From positions 1-64,000 of the forward strand of contig MU619332.1 in assembly GCA_025201805.1 (NCBI GenBank): a DNA stretch of 64,000 nt. Reading direction: 5' to 3'. This DNA comes from Parasitella parasitica (lineage: Eukaryota; Mucoromycota; Mucoromycetes; Mucorales; Mucoraceae). Shown one piece after another: positions 1 to 11,290 of this stretch. How positions within the stretch are numbered: the stretch's first letter is position 1; each line of letters opens with the position of its first letter. Under the pieces are notes generated by a model, which was given only the letters and a program-made list of their open reading frames with translations, made no database searches and was not told the origin of the DNA. Position numbers and translations under genes: made by a program.

Positions 1-913
1 ACGATTTTTCCTCCCTAGACTTACAGGGCCAAAATGGAGCCATTCAAAAGGGTAAAAAACCATAGTGTTTTTCGCCATTATCTCGCTCAAAAATTGAAAT
101 TTTTTAACGAAACAAAAACCATTCCGTAGCTATTTTGTAGCTCTATGTTTTTATTGCTATATCATGTATTTTTGAATACCATCTATTGCTTTGAAAGTTA
201 TGAAAATAAATCCAGCCTCTGCTAAAAACATATGAAAAAATATTTTTTTCTACATTTATATCTAAAAACTAATACATCTAGTAGAAAATCAAGTTTTCAA
301 AAGATTTTGATAATAACTCAAACTAAGGTGTCTTAGTAGTTTCTTGAGAAAAACGCAGACAAAGTTTTGTTTTAAAAGACAAAATTGACTCAAGCTTGTC
401 TAATACGAGCTTCACTAAGACATGTTCAATACCGGTAGGTGTAACAAAACGTGCTTTATTACTTTATTTATGAACTCGAACATGATTTAATTACAAAATT
501 TGGTGTTTGTAATAGGAACATATGCCGTAAAATCTTGAAAATTTGCAAAATCTGGTTTTCGCAATATCTCGACGGCAAAGATGGATACCGAGAATTAGAA
601 GACGCGGTGAGGCACAGCCATCACACCAATACTTGAATGCATAGTTGGCTTGGACCCGAAATTCGTGCCTAAAAATGACCCTGAAGGTTGACTCAAAGTT
701 GAAAACTGAAAATTGAATGTGAGGTTTGGGGTCCAAACATAGCAAAATCTGAAAAATGGCCAGAGGTGCATAAAACTCGGATATGTTGTAGAATACTGCA
801 AAAAAAGAAGATTTTGGCTGAAGGTTGTGTTTCTATCGCTTAATAGTTTGTAAAAATATCAGAGATTGTAGATTATGCTTTTAAGCGGGGAAAAAGGTGA
901 TGGTCATGATTAG
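1..913 (-). repeat. Left arm of a 913-bp inverted repeat
   Basis: Reverse complement of 3944-4856. Every stretch I compared matched without substitution or gap, and position x pairs with 4857-x across the whole arm. The arm contains only short ORFs, and these are identical in the two copies. Similarity continues inward at lower identity to about 1330, matching the reverse complement of roughly 5090-5400. The arm is therefore one inverted unit of the 1.48-kb array to the right. The window starts exactly where the arm starts, so the true outer boundary is unseen. Confidence 0.93.
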
Positions 914-2133
914 GTGACATTTATTTTAATCAAAACATAAAGCTACATAAAATAGCTTTAGAAGTCATATTTTACAGCATCTTCGCTATTGATTCCTATT
1001 TATACATATTCTGAGTACTTATGCAGTTGATGGTTTGCTCCTGAATTCTAATAGGTGCTTCACTGCTGAAGGTCCATATAAGCAGTAGTAAATTTAAGCT
1101 CAGAAATATGTTGTCATTGCAACTTGCATACATCCCAAATTTTCATAGTTTGATATCTCGAAAAATAAATAAGTGTTTTTTGTTAGTCTTTAAATTCTGC
1201 ATCAAACCATATTCATTATATTAGGCTTGAAACACCTTGCAGTGAACCGCTGTAAAGAAGTATAAAAATCAAGATGCAATTAAAATCTTTCTTTATTTTG
1301 AAAGTAGATTAAATGTGCAATAGGCTGTAGTTTTACATCTCAATTTATATAATTTTTTGGGTGTCGTCTCTTACTAGCAGAGAATTGTATCGTTATTTCT
1401 TATCACTATGACCCTATAGATGTTCCAGGAGGTGAAAGCATCAGATGGTCTCATATGAGCCTGTTTTGAAGATGCACTCAATGAAACGGTAATTTAGAGC
1501 TTCGGTGCTCTCATGAAAACATCCAAATATTAAAACGACAGGCTTTCCCCCCCCCCACTAAATAGCACATCTCTGGGCATAATAATTTGATTTTTTAGGC
1601 ATAAAAATTGGTTTTTATTATTAATTTCTTTTTGATTAGCATTGATATTTGCAATGATATAGAATGCTACGGTAGGTACTATAGGCACTTAAGTTTATCA
1701 TCACCCTTGTTTAGAAACTTACCTTTCAAATAGATGTCCTCTTTACTCTACTGTGTCATGAGAGAAGAAATGGTGTTTGTAGCATGTTTCTTTTTATTTT
1801 TGAAGCTCAGTAGGATATTGACAGTTGATGTTTATTTTCTTTGATGTTATTATGGTCGAATTGGTGGAAAGGGCTCAAAATATGGAATGAAAGGCTCTCA
1901 ATTTGGATTTCATCTAATTAACAATAGCAATAACCACATATATATCTTTCTTACAACTGAAACAACAAGAATGATGTCAACAAAATCATCTCTTCAATCA
2001 CATTCTTGTATTTTATTTTATTTTATTTTAATTTCTTATCATATTCAAGCATCTGCCGCAGAGATTGCAAAATTTTCTACTTAGTCATTTAGTATAAATA
2101 TCTCTTTCAATTGCAAGATTCTAATAAAAAACA
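914..2133. other. Spacer, diverged repeat remnant, no gene
   Basis: About 914-1330 resembles the inverted continuation of the array unit at low identity. A short piece near 1240-1330 also resembles 58741-59040. A run of 10 C lies at 1547-1556. The short ORFs are AT-rich and low-complexity, and I recognise no gene. Confidence 0.5.
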
Positions 2134-2556
2134 TGATCTGCCATAATTATAGACAGGAGATCATTGGCAATGTACTTCAATTGAGGATTGAAGATTGTCC
2201 AATGATGTGATGTGATACGCTTGTGTAAATTGGAGAATAAAGTCTCTGTTTTAAATCAAGAAGGTTATTCCTGTAAGTAACACAGATCTGAGCACCGCGT
2301 ACCAGGATAAAGGTTAAGGCTCTGTCAGATCAAAAAAGACGTATAGCTCTTGCTGTATAACCTCATATCGTACCCTGTCAAGTAGATTGTCACTGTGAAT
2401 TAGTCTTGTCAATTATTAGGAATCTAAATAAGTCACCATAAATTTATGTAGTTGTAAAAAGTATAAATAGCAGATGCAATTTCGATCTTAAATAAAGTAT
2501 CTTTAAGTTTTCGTATCTCGTTAACATTTGGTTTTTATTATCTTTTTAACCCAACA
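2134..2556 (+). mobile_element. Solo LTR, family A (423 bp)
   Basis: Starts TGATCTGCC and ends CCAACA. It carries a TATA-like GTATAAATAG near 2460 and an AAATAAAG polyadenylation-like signal near 2492, as expected for an LTR read on the plus strand. It matches, on the opposite strand, the interrupted LTR at 62242-63177. I see no 5-bp target duplication here (flanks AAACA and CTCCT), so this copy may have recombined or lost a flank. No coding DNA of the element lies beside it. Confidence 0.75.
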
Positions 2557-2906
2557 CTCCTATTATAGGGAAGATGGCAATATTTTATGACGGCAATCTA
2601 GTCTAGCTCATTTCATTGAGTTTATTTGAGTTTGGCTTCCGGTTGGGAAATTGACACATCAGATACAAAAATATTATCCAAATATTGGTCGTCGTCGATG
2701 GAATTACAGAAGAAAGACCTATGAGGTATGACCTTGATATAACATCTGCCACCATACATACATTCTTATAGACAATCCAAAGGTTGGCAAAAACACTTAG
2801 AAAACTTATCCTACTAGATATCTATTTATTTTTTGAGATATGAAGCCATGAAAATTTGGAATGAATGCTAGTAGCAACGGCAAGATATTTCTGAGCTTGA
2901 ACTTAC

Positions 2907-3745
2907 TGTGAAATACATTCACCATGATGATCTGCATTCCACTTCTAGATTCATCCAGTTACCTTAAATTGATATAAACTACATATGCGCACAGATAATA
3001 AGATGTGCAATACAGATTTATACTATATAAGATATAAGCTAGAGATGGCACCATTAGGATGGATGACGCTATAGACTGATACTTATATCTCGACACGAGC
3101 CTTAGACATTTACTAGATTTAGTATATGCTACGAGCTTATGCTATATAAGATCGATGCTTCAGATGCGTATTCCCAGTTTCTAGATACGCACTACAAGAC
3201 ATATACTTATATCCATGATACTAGCTACAGATGCATCATGTACTTCAGACTTGTACAATATGTGCAATGCTATAGATATGCTTATGACATGCTATAGACG
3301 TGCTACATACAGTATACCGATATATGCTAAGATGAATACCAAGTGATATACACTCAGACATGTACTATTAATATAGACTGGATAAGACTATACATGGTAT
3401 GATATACGCTTATGAATCGATAATAATAATCTTCGCATAGAAGATTGATCAGGGTACTACCTCGGGTAAAGTCTCTCTCCTGACTCAAATATATTTAAGT
3501 TATCTTGAGTCTGCTGATATGTAGGTTAGCACAAAGTTAAGATGCTAGTTACGCAGTATTGTCGTACATGTTAAATTGCGAGAGTAGAACATTTATCCAC
3601 AGTTTAAGTATATAAAGGTTTATCTACCTGGCCAGTAGATGAACTGAGCGATATACACCTGTCGATTTGATAATAAAACCTATACCTTATCAAGTTGACT
3701 TTATTGTTTTTTTATTATAATTTTTTTCCGTGAATCCATATAACA
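2907..3745 (+). mobile_element. LTR-like dispersed repeat, family B (about 840 bp)
   Basis: Closely similar over its length to 56876-57694. It begins TGTGAAATACATTC and ends near CCATATAACA. A TATA-like GTATATAAAGG near 3607 and an AATAAAACCT near 3672 suggest an LTR on the plus strand. No target duplication was found at either copy, so the class is inferred. The middle is a run of degenerate short AT-rich motifs without an ORF. Confidence 0.6.
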
Positions 3746-3943
3746 ATTTATACCGATTCCACACTAACCACTGCAAATATAGACTATTAACAGCAAGCTA
3801 CTTATTTAAATTGGGAAGCAAAACATGAACTTGATAAACAATCTGGTTATGTCATGATATGAGTTGATAGCCAAAATGTTCTAAAAAATGACTTCAAAGG
3901 CTAATTTTATGTAGCTTTATGTTTTGGTTAAAATAAATCCCAT

Positions 3944-4856
3944 CTAATCATGACCATCACCTTTTTCCCCGCTTAAAAGCATAATCTACAATCTCTGATA
4001 TTTTTACAAACTATTAAGCGATAGAAACACAACCTTCAGCCAAAATCTTCTTTTTTTGCAGTATTCTACAACATATCCGAGTTTTATGCACCTCTGGCCA
4101 TTTTTCAGATTTTGCTATGTTTGGACCCCAAACCTCACATTCAATTTTCAGTTTTCAACTTTGAGTCAACCTTCAGGGTCATTTTTAGGCACGAATTTCG
4201 GGTCCAAGCCAACTATGCATTCAAGTATTGGTGTGATGGCTGTGCCTCACCGCGTCTTCTAATTCTCGGTATCCATCTTTGCCGTCGAGATATTGCGAAA
4301 ACCAGATTTTGCAAATTTTCAAGATTTTACGGCATATGTTCCTATTACAAACACCAAATTTTGTAATTAAATCATGTTCGAGTTCATAAATAAAGTAATA
4401 AAGCACGTTTTGTTACACCTACCGGTATTGAACATGTCTTAGTGAAGCTCGTATTAGACAAGCTTGAGTCAATTTTGTCTTTTAAAACAAAACTTTGTCT
4501 GCGTTTTTCTCAAGAAACTACTAAGACACCTTAGTTTGAGTTATTATCAAAATCTTTTGAAAACTTGATTTTCTACTAGATGTATTAGTTTTTAGATATA
4601 AATGTAGAAAAAAATATTTTTTCATATGTTTTTAGCAGAGGCTGGATTTATTTTCATAACTTTCAAAGCAATAGATGGTATTCAAAAATACATGATATAG
4701 CAATAAAAACATAGAGCTACAAAATAGCTACGGAATGGTTTTTGTTTCGTTAAAAAATTTCAATTTTTGAGCGAGATAATGGCGAAAAACACTATGGTTT
4801 TTTACCCTTTTGAATGGCTCCATTTTGGCCCTGTAAGTCTAGGGAGGAAAAATCGT
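3944..4856 (+). repeat. Right arm of the 913-bp inverted repeat
   Basis: Pairs with 1-913. It is also the first part of a direct-repeat unit whose next diverged copies begin near 5390 and 6850. Unlike the arm pair, which looks identical, this unit and its neighbour differ at many positions. Confidence 0.93.
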
Positions 4857-7310
4857 AGATTGAATCTGGTCGAGGTAAGAATTTGATTATTGGCAGAAAT
4901 AATAAAGCTATAGTTGTGAACAAGATATTAATGTGTAAGTATTGACATGATGGTTTGTTTGGTCAAGTTTATAGAGCTGAAAGTGCTCAAAATATGTTTG
5001 CTTTTACTCAAAAACTATCAAAAAGTGCGTTTTTCGGATATTTGAAAATCGGTAATAAGAAAAAGTGTTTATATAGTCCTGTCATCTATATGGTTAGATG
5101 CAGAATTCATTTTTTATTATAAAACACTTAGTACACATATTCGATATACCTATTATGTTTTTGAGCTATCCAGCAATGAACTAATGCAAAAATTCTTCAA
5201 TTCTGGTTTGGGTCAAATGGAAACACACCGCTGGGATTGAATTTACAGCCTCTTTTCTCACTGTAAATGAGAACACCGCCTATTTTCAATTGAGGAGCAA
5301 AGGCTGATTCTATTAGGTAACTTTGGTATGTCTCAATATAAATCGATAGCTAAGATATTGTATAATACGGGGGCTCAAAAACCATTTTTATATACCTTCA
5401 TTTTTTAATGAAATAAATACCACTAAATCTAAAGCATTACCTTTTTCTCCGCTAAAAGATCCAAGTTGAAATCTCTGATATCTTTACAAGCTATTAAGCG
5501 ATAGAGACACAAACTTCAGCCAAAATCTTCTTTTTTTGCACCATTCTACAATATATCCGACTTTTATGCACGTCTAGCCATTTTTCAGATTTTGCTATGT
5601 TTGGACCCCAAACCTCATAATCAATTTTCAATTTTCAACTTTGGGTCAACCTTCAGGGTCATTTTTAAGCACGAATTTCGGGTCCAAGCTAACTATGCAT
5701 CCAAGTATTGGTGTGATGGCTGTGCCTCACCGCGTCTTCCGATCCTCGATATCTATCTTTGCTGTCGAGATATTGCCAAAACCAAATTTGGCAGAGTTGG
5801 CAGATTTTACAGCGTATATTCCTATAACAAGTACCATATTTTGCAATTAAATCATGTTCAAGTTCCTAAGTTAAGTAATAAATCACGCTTTGGTACACCT
5901 ACTGGTATTATACATGTCGTATCTAAGCTCGAATTCGACAAGCTTGAACCAATTATGTCTTTTTACGCTAAATTTTGTTCTCCTGTTTCTCAACTAACCA
6001 TTAGGACACTTTGGCTTAGGTGATTATTAAAATGTGTTTGAAACTTAGTTTTCTACTCGTTGTATTAGTTTTAGATTGATATGTCGAAAAAATATTTTCT
6101 TCATATGCTTTTAGAAGGGGCTTGATTTATTTTCATAACATTCAAGGCAATAAATGTTATCTGAAAATACATGATACAGCAATGCAAAAATAGAGCTACA
6201 ACATAGCTACCTAATAATATTTTTTTGGTCAAAAAATACCAATTTTTGAGTGAGAAAATCTCAAAAAACAGAATTGACTTTTACCCATTTGAATGGCTTC
6301 ATTTTGGCCCTCTAAACATAGGACTGAGAAATTGTAAATTCATTTTGGTCGCGACAAGATTTCGATTTCTAGCAGAAAAAATAAAGCCACAGTTGTAAAC
6401 AAGATATTGATGTGTAGGTATTGACATGACGGTTTGCTTGGTCAGCTTTATAGAGCTGAATGTGCTCAAAATATGCTTGATTTTACTTAAAAACTATCAA
6501 AAAGGGGGGTTTTTGAATATTTGAAAATTGGTAATATGAAAAAGTGTTTCTATAGCCTTGCAATATATATGTTTAGATGCAGAATCCATTTATTGTCACA
6601 ACACACTTATTACGCATATCCGATATACTTATTATTTTTTTGAGATATCTAGCAATAAACTACGAAATATCATGGAATTTGGGTTTGGACCAAATGGACA
6701 CACAGTGCTGAGATTCAAACTACAGCCTATTTTGCCGCTGAGAATGAGTGCACCATCTATTCTCAATTTGGGAACACAGCACGACTCTAATTGTTGGCAA
6801 CTTGGGTATGTCTCAATACGAATCGATAGCCTTGATACTGCATATAACACGGATTCAAAAACCATTTTTATTTACCTTCATTTTTGGACAAAGTATATAC
6901 CACTAAATAAGAGATATAACCTTTTTCACGCTTAAAAACATAATTTGCAATTATTGATATCTTTACAAAATATTAAGCTATGGAAACACTTTTCAGCCAA
7001 AATATTTCCCGTTTGAACTATTCTACAACATATCCAATTCGCAAATATTTCTGACCAGCCATGATTCAGATTTTGCTATGTTAGTTTTTGGACCCCACAC
7101 CTTATATTCGATTTTCAATTTTCAACTTTGGGTCAACTTTCAGGATTGTTTTGATGTACTAATTTGGGGTCCAAGAAAAGTATACATCCTTTAGTACTAG
7201 TACAATAATTGTATTTCATCACGCTCTCCGAATGCCAATATCTATCTTAATCGTCAAGATACTGCCAAAAGCAAGTTTTTGCTGATTTTATATGAAGTTA
7301 TGCGGATAAT
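4857..7310 (+). repeat. Diverged tandem array, period about 1.48 kb
   Basis: A shared motif (TTTGGACCCCA) recurs at about 4120, 5600 and 7087, giving periods of 1480 and 1487 bp. Other shared blocks, such as the stretch after GACAAGATATT-like text near 4920 and 6400, keep the same spacing. Units are substituted and indel-bearing, and the last unit fades near 7310. The longest ORF (5592-6023) is a repeat-borne reading frame with no recognisable family, and it is not preserved between units. The class is uncertain: a satellite or a duplicated transposon fragment. Confidence 0.85.
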
Positions 7311-8930
7311 GATTGAACAAGATTTGGTTTTAGTATAAAAAGAGATGCCTTATCTTATGTCTATAAACGTCTGCAGTTGCCTTTTTGGAGTTTATTCAGA
7401 AAGTCTTTATCACGTTAAAATAACACGTTTACTACACAACATTTCGCTGTGCTCTTTATATTAGGAAAATGGAGATGATTTTCCATATTTAAAGAGAACA
7501 CATTCTAAATTATACAGGAAAGATGTTCTTTAAAACAGATTATATATAATCGCAACGGTCGCTTGTCAGACTCAAATTCAGGAACAACTCGATTTGTGTC
7601 AATAGTGACAGAAAGCTTTTGGTATGTAGTATACCCGACCTAAAAAGAAAAAGCCTTCTTGTGATGAGAGGTATATTTTTTTGTTGTTTTTGCTCCACTC
7701 GATCAATGAACTGAACAAATATTCAGCTTAAGTGTAAAGACACTGCTAACAACAACCTAGAGCATACTACTTATTATCTATTAGCATTAGAAGTACTGTA
7801 TGTCATCCACAATTTTTGTTCATACATTAAAACTATGCGAAATCGGGCATTTTGGGCTAAAAACAAATTTCGGTTTTTTCCTGTTTTGTCCATTAATTTT
7901 TCGATACAATTTACTTTAATCATTGCAAAGTTACATAGAGTACCAAATTTTGTATCAATTTGTCGTAGATTATGCTTGGAGACTACTTGTGATAAATTTG
8001 GTATCAAATATGCAATTAAAAAGCTTACAAAATGATTTTTTTTGGCAGACTGATCCATTTAATACAAAAAAATACACATCCTTTTTTAAATTCAGCTTTG
8101 TGCTCAATCAAAGGCTTAGGAGGTATTGCTGGTAATTATACCACGATAAATCAGTACTGAACCATCTCTCTTTCAAGAAACCAGCAGTGCTAAAAGATAG
8201 ATCAGAATTACTATATTATGAATACAATACCAATAAAAAGCACAAATATGTTAATACCATAGTATTTTCAAAATGATACTGCTGTATGTCGTAAATTTGG
8301 CAATTTTGATTTGTTGTACTCGGCAATGTGGAGACAAGAGATGTCGATTGTAATGCACCATTCAAATGCTACAATGCATTCAAACTTGGCTGTCATAATT
8401 AGAAGTCTAGAGAAGAACTATGCGACTTGAAATAGCTGTTTTTCCTATTTTGTCATATTTTCATCGAGGCTTTAAATTGAAATAACTTTTCATTCAAGCA
8501 ACCAATTTTCAAATCATAAAAAGTATCATATCCCACAACATCAAGGCTATCTCATTACATAGCTTTGGTACACCAGTTTACAGTTTTTCCCTTAATTTTG
8601 TCACTTTATATTGTTTACTGGTTTGCACGCATTTACTGTTTACGCGATAATACAGTCACTGTTAGGCGCATTAAAAAATAGCAACCCATCCCACCTTTTT
8701 TTTGCTGCTTTTTTACTACTTCTATAAAGCTATTATTTTACTATCATATACTCTTATTATACTTGATTATTTACGATACAAACGCGTGTACTTTGTGTTC
8801 ATTGTTGCTGGTATTATACATTCTACCTCTTTAATTCTGGATAAAGTCGATTTTTTTCCTTGAAAACAGTAAATATTACCCACATTTTTTGAAAGACCAT
8901 AACTGACACTTTTATACACGTTTCCTATAG
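7311..8930. other. AT-rich intergenic DNA, no gene seen
   Basis: Only short overlapping ORFs on both strands between about 7770 and 8135, without family resemblance. Nothing else is supportable. Confidence 0.5.
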
Positions 8931-9172
8931 AACCTATCACAAGAAAACAATATACAGGATGGCGTGTTTCTAGTGCAGTAGTTCATTCAGGTATTATCAT
9001 ATTTATTATTCTGTTTTTGCAAGTGCTTTTTTACTAACTGAAAAATCTTTTTTGTTCTACATTTGTAGATTTGGTTCTCTCTTCATGTCAAGTGGATGGC
9101 CTATCACTGAAACTTGACATGAGGTCTTTATCCGGGTCATACAGGAGCATGCAGGCTGTTTCTACTCATCGA
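8931..9172 (+). other. Possible orphan spliced transcript
   Basis: A convincing intron is visible at 8991-9068: donor GTATTA, a perfect TACTAAC branch site at 9032-9038, a pyrimidine-rich tail and acceptor TTTGTAG. The flanking blocks can be read in one phase (block ending CATTCAG, next block opening AT TTG GTT) for about 57 codons to a TAG near 9186. I recognise no protein and cannot place a start codon, so it may be a non-coding RNA, an alternative exon or a gene remnant. A perfect inverted repeat (TCATGTCAAGT / ACTTGACATGA) sits inside the second block. Confidence 0.28.
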
Positions 9173-10330
9173 CTGTGCTTGCCCTAGCAGTTCTTGAGAT
9201 GGGCCATTTTATCCCAAGCCGTGAAGTGTGGTAAGGCATTTTTCAGCTATTTAGGGGGGTATTCATTGAAATTTTACCAATTTCTATTTTTGGTCGAATT
9301 TCAAGCTCCGCCCTACATCAAAACAGGGGGAAACCCTGTTTTTTTGTTTTTAGGATTAAGGTGTTTACTTAGCCAAATTAATCGTGCGATTTATAATTTT
9401 TCAGCACTTTTTTATGTGTATTTAATTTTTACACGAAAAATAAAGATAAAAACCATAATAAACACAACTAAAAAAATACATCATAATCTTCCCACTTTAT
9501 TTGAACATAGACAATTAGCATGACTGAACTTATATTGAAACGTAAAGCTGATTCATAACGAACATTTAATGTAGTTTCAATCCATTGTTTATGTAACGAT
9601 ACTTTCATTTATTACTTCATCATCGTCCCATATTACCATTCTTTAAATCAGCATTGATGCATCAATAATCCTAAAACCGGGTGTCAAAGAATAAAACATC
9701 GGATCATGTAAGAATATGCCATTTGGGATAGATGCCATCTACCATATCCCCCGAATATCATTTATCCTCGCATCGCTTCCCTCAGTTCGTAAAAACTATA
9801 TAAGCTTTTTACCTTTGAATAATACGAAAATTTCAGTGTTTAAGAGGAGGAAACCTTTGATAAACTTTATTTAATGCTTTATTAACAAGCGTGTCTAATA
9901 TTTTCTAGTTTTATTGCAAACCGCTACAAGAAAAAATAGCTTTATGCCTATCTTCTTATCATAATTAAAATGATATTATCCTTATTATTGACCACAAGAA
10001 GCTCAATTTCTTGTATGAAGACTTAAATAGAAGGATTGCCATCACAGATTATACTATGAAGCATTACTAGTTGACCACAATCTATGCTATTTTATTTCCT
10101 TTTAAAGAACAAAGAACAACAATATTGATGCCATAAACATTTAATAAAATAGCTTTATTAACGGACAAAAAAGAATCTGTTGAATAATAATAATAAAGTA
10201 AGCGTATGGTATTTCTCCTATTTGAATATTTTAATGTGCTGATTAGCCAGCAAAGAAAGAAGAGGCATTATAAAAATTACAACTGTGGAAGCATATTATT
10301 GCTCATAAAAGATAACTTTCATGATTGCCC
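9173..10330. other. Intergenic, small hairpin
   Basis: Contains AAAACAGGG...CCCTGTTTT near 9320-9346, a short perfect stem. The remainder is AT-rich, and the small ORF at 9194-9523 has no resemblance to a protein family. Confidence 0.4.
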
Positions 10331-10408
10331 TTATCTTTTTCGTTTCTTCATGGGCTGCAAAGGATTTTGATGTTTTTGTTCTTGTAATTGATATAACTGT
10401 TGTAGTCT

Positions 10409-10453
<45 letters not shown>

Positions 10454-11056
10454 ATGACTATGGTAGCTTTCATTTTGCATTAATCCAATGGGTAGAGGCA
10501 AATGATTAACATTCGGTGTAGTCGGTGATACCATACTATGATATTGATGGGAGGAAGAGGTGGATGAAGAAGAAGTATGAGGGTGATGGGAAAGATATGA
10601 TGCAATTTTAGTGGCATCTACCGGCAAAGCTGCTGGTAGATTGTGTATGGAAGGAAGTCTATTATTATTAATGTAGTTGCTTTTAGTTAAAAAGTTATTG
10701 ACTGCAATGGGATCTAAATCGTGAACATGTAATTGGAATTGTAAGATAGTTTTCAACATGTCTTCAATTGCCTTGAGTCTATCTTCAATGGCTTCCAGAG
10801 CTATTTTCGAAGGTCCTCCATGATTTCGTTTATCGTCCGCTTGTGAAGCTGTTGGATAAACACAGGCAGTGCTTGACTTTTGACAATTTCTACATGGTTG
10901 TTCTCCATTACACTTTGTTTTTTTACGACGACATTCTCCACATGCACTCATTATTTTGGCTCGTTTTTTCCGAGGTTCCACCGTTGTTGCGGCTGATGGA
11001 TTAGCAGCTTCATGGTGTTGTGGTAGTGGTTGTTGCTGCAATATGTCCTGAGGCAT
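10331..11056 (-). CDS. Short Zn2Cys6 binuclear-cluster transcription factor
   Basis: Single-exon 241-residue protein. Residues about 39-67 form a fungal zinc binuclear cluster with spacing C-x2-C-x6-C-x5-C-x2-C-x6-C, preceded by a basic KKRAK patch; this binds DNA in the nucleus. A short heptad-like helix (about 84-107) after the cluster is the usual dimerisation spot. The remainder is His/Ser/Asn-rich, followed by a polyglutamine tract of about 15-18 residues and a basic KKRKR tail. It lacks the large fungal-specific middle homology domain of the Gal4 class, so it is unusually short. Target genes cannot be inferred. The neighbouring intergenic DNA is long on both sides, which suits a regulated gene. 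Confidence 0.88.
10411..10453. repeat. Hexanucleotide repeat (GCTGTT)n encoding polyQ
   Basis: Seven near-perfect GCTGTT units on the plus strand, read CAACAG on the coding strand. The alternating CAA/CAG use is the usual form of a stable polyglutamine tract in the Zn2Cys6 gene. Confidence 0.85.
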
Positions 11057-11059
11057 TTT

Positions 11060-11290
11060 TTTTATTATGCTGATTAGAGAAACTGAGGGAAGAGTGGGAG
11101 ATTGAAAGAGGTTAAAGATTAAAAAATTTAAAGGAAAGGAGGTAGAATTATATTAATAATAATATCAAAAAGAGAGGAGAAGGAGAGGTGAAAGAGAGAA
11201 AGAAAGAAGGAGAATAGAGTGAGAAGAGAAAAAAGAAAGGGAGAAAGGCGGGGAAACCAAAAAGGAATCGGAAAAAGATCAAAGCTTTGT
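11060..11290 (-). promoter_or_regulatory. CT-rich leader/promoter tract of the Zn2Cys6 gene
   Basis: About 200 bases that are almost purely purine on the plus strand, so C/T-rich on the coding strand directly upstream of the ATG at 11056. Pyrimidine-rich stretches before start codons are common in fungal promoters. The role is inferred from position and composition only. Confidence 0.45.

Noticed and set aside
1-4856. Whole palindrome read as a single DNA transposon with 913-bp terminal inverted repeats
   Set aside because: The spacer codes for no transposase, the right arm continues into direct repeats, and the outer left boundary is not visible.
5592-6023. 143-codon ORF in the tandem array
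   Set aside because: The equivalent frame is broken in the neighbouring units and the protein resembles nothing; it is repeat-borne chance coding.
9084-9116. Inverted repeat TCATGTCAAGT/ACTTGACATGA as a transcription terminator
   Set aside because: Factor-independent hairpin termination is not expected for fungal nuclear genes; no role can be assigned.
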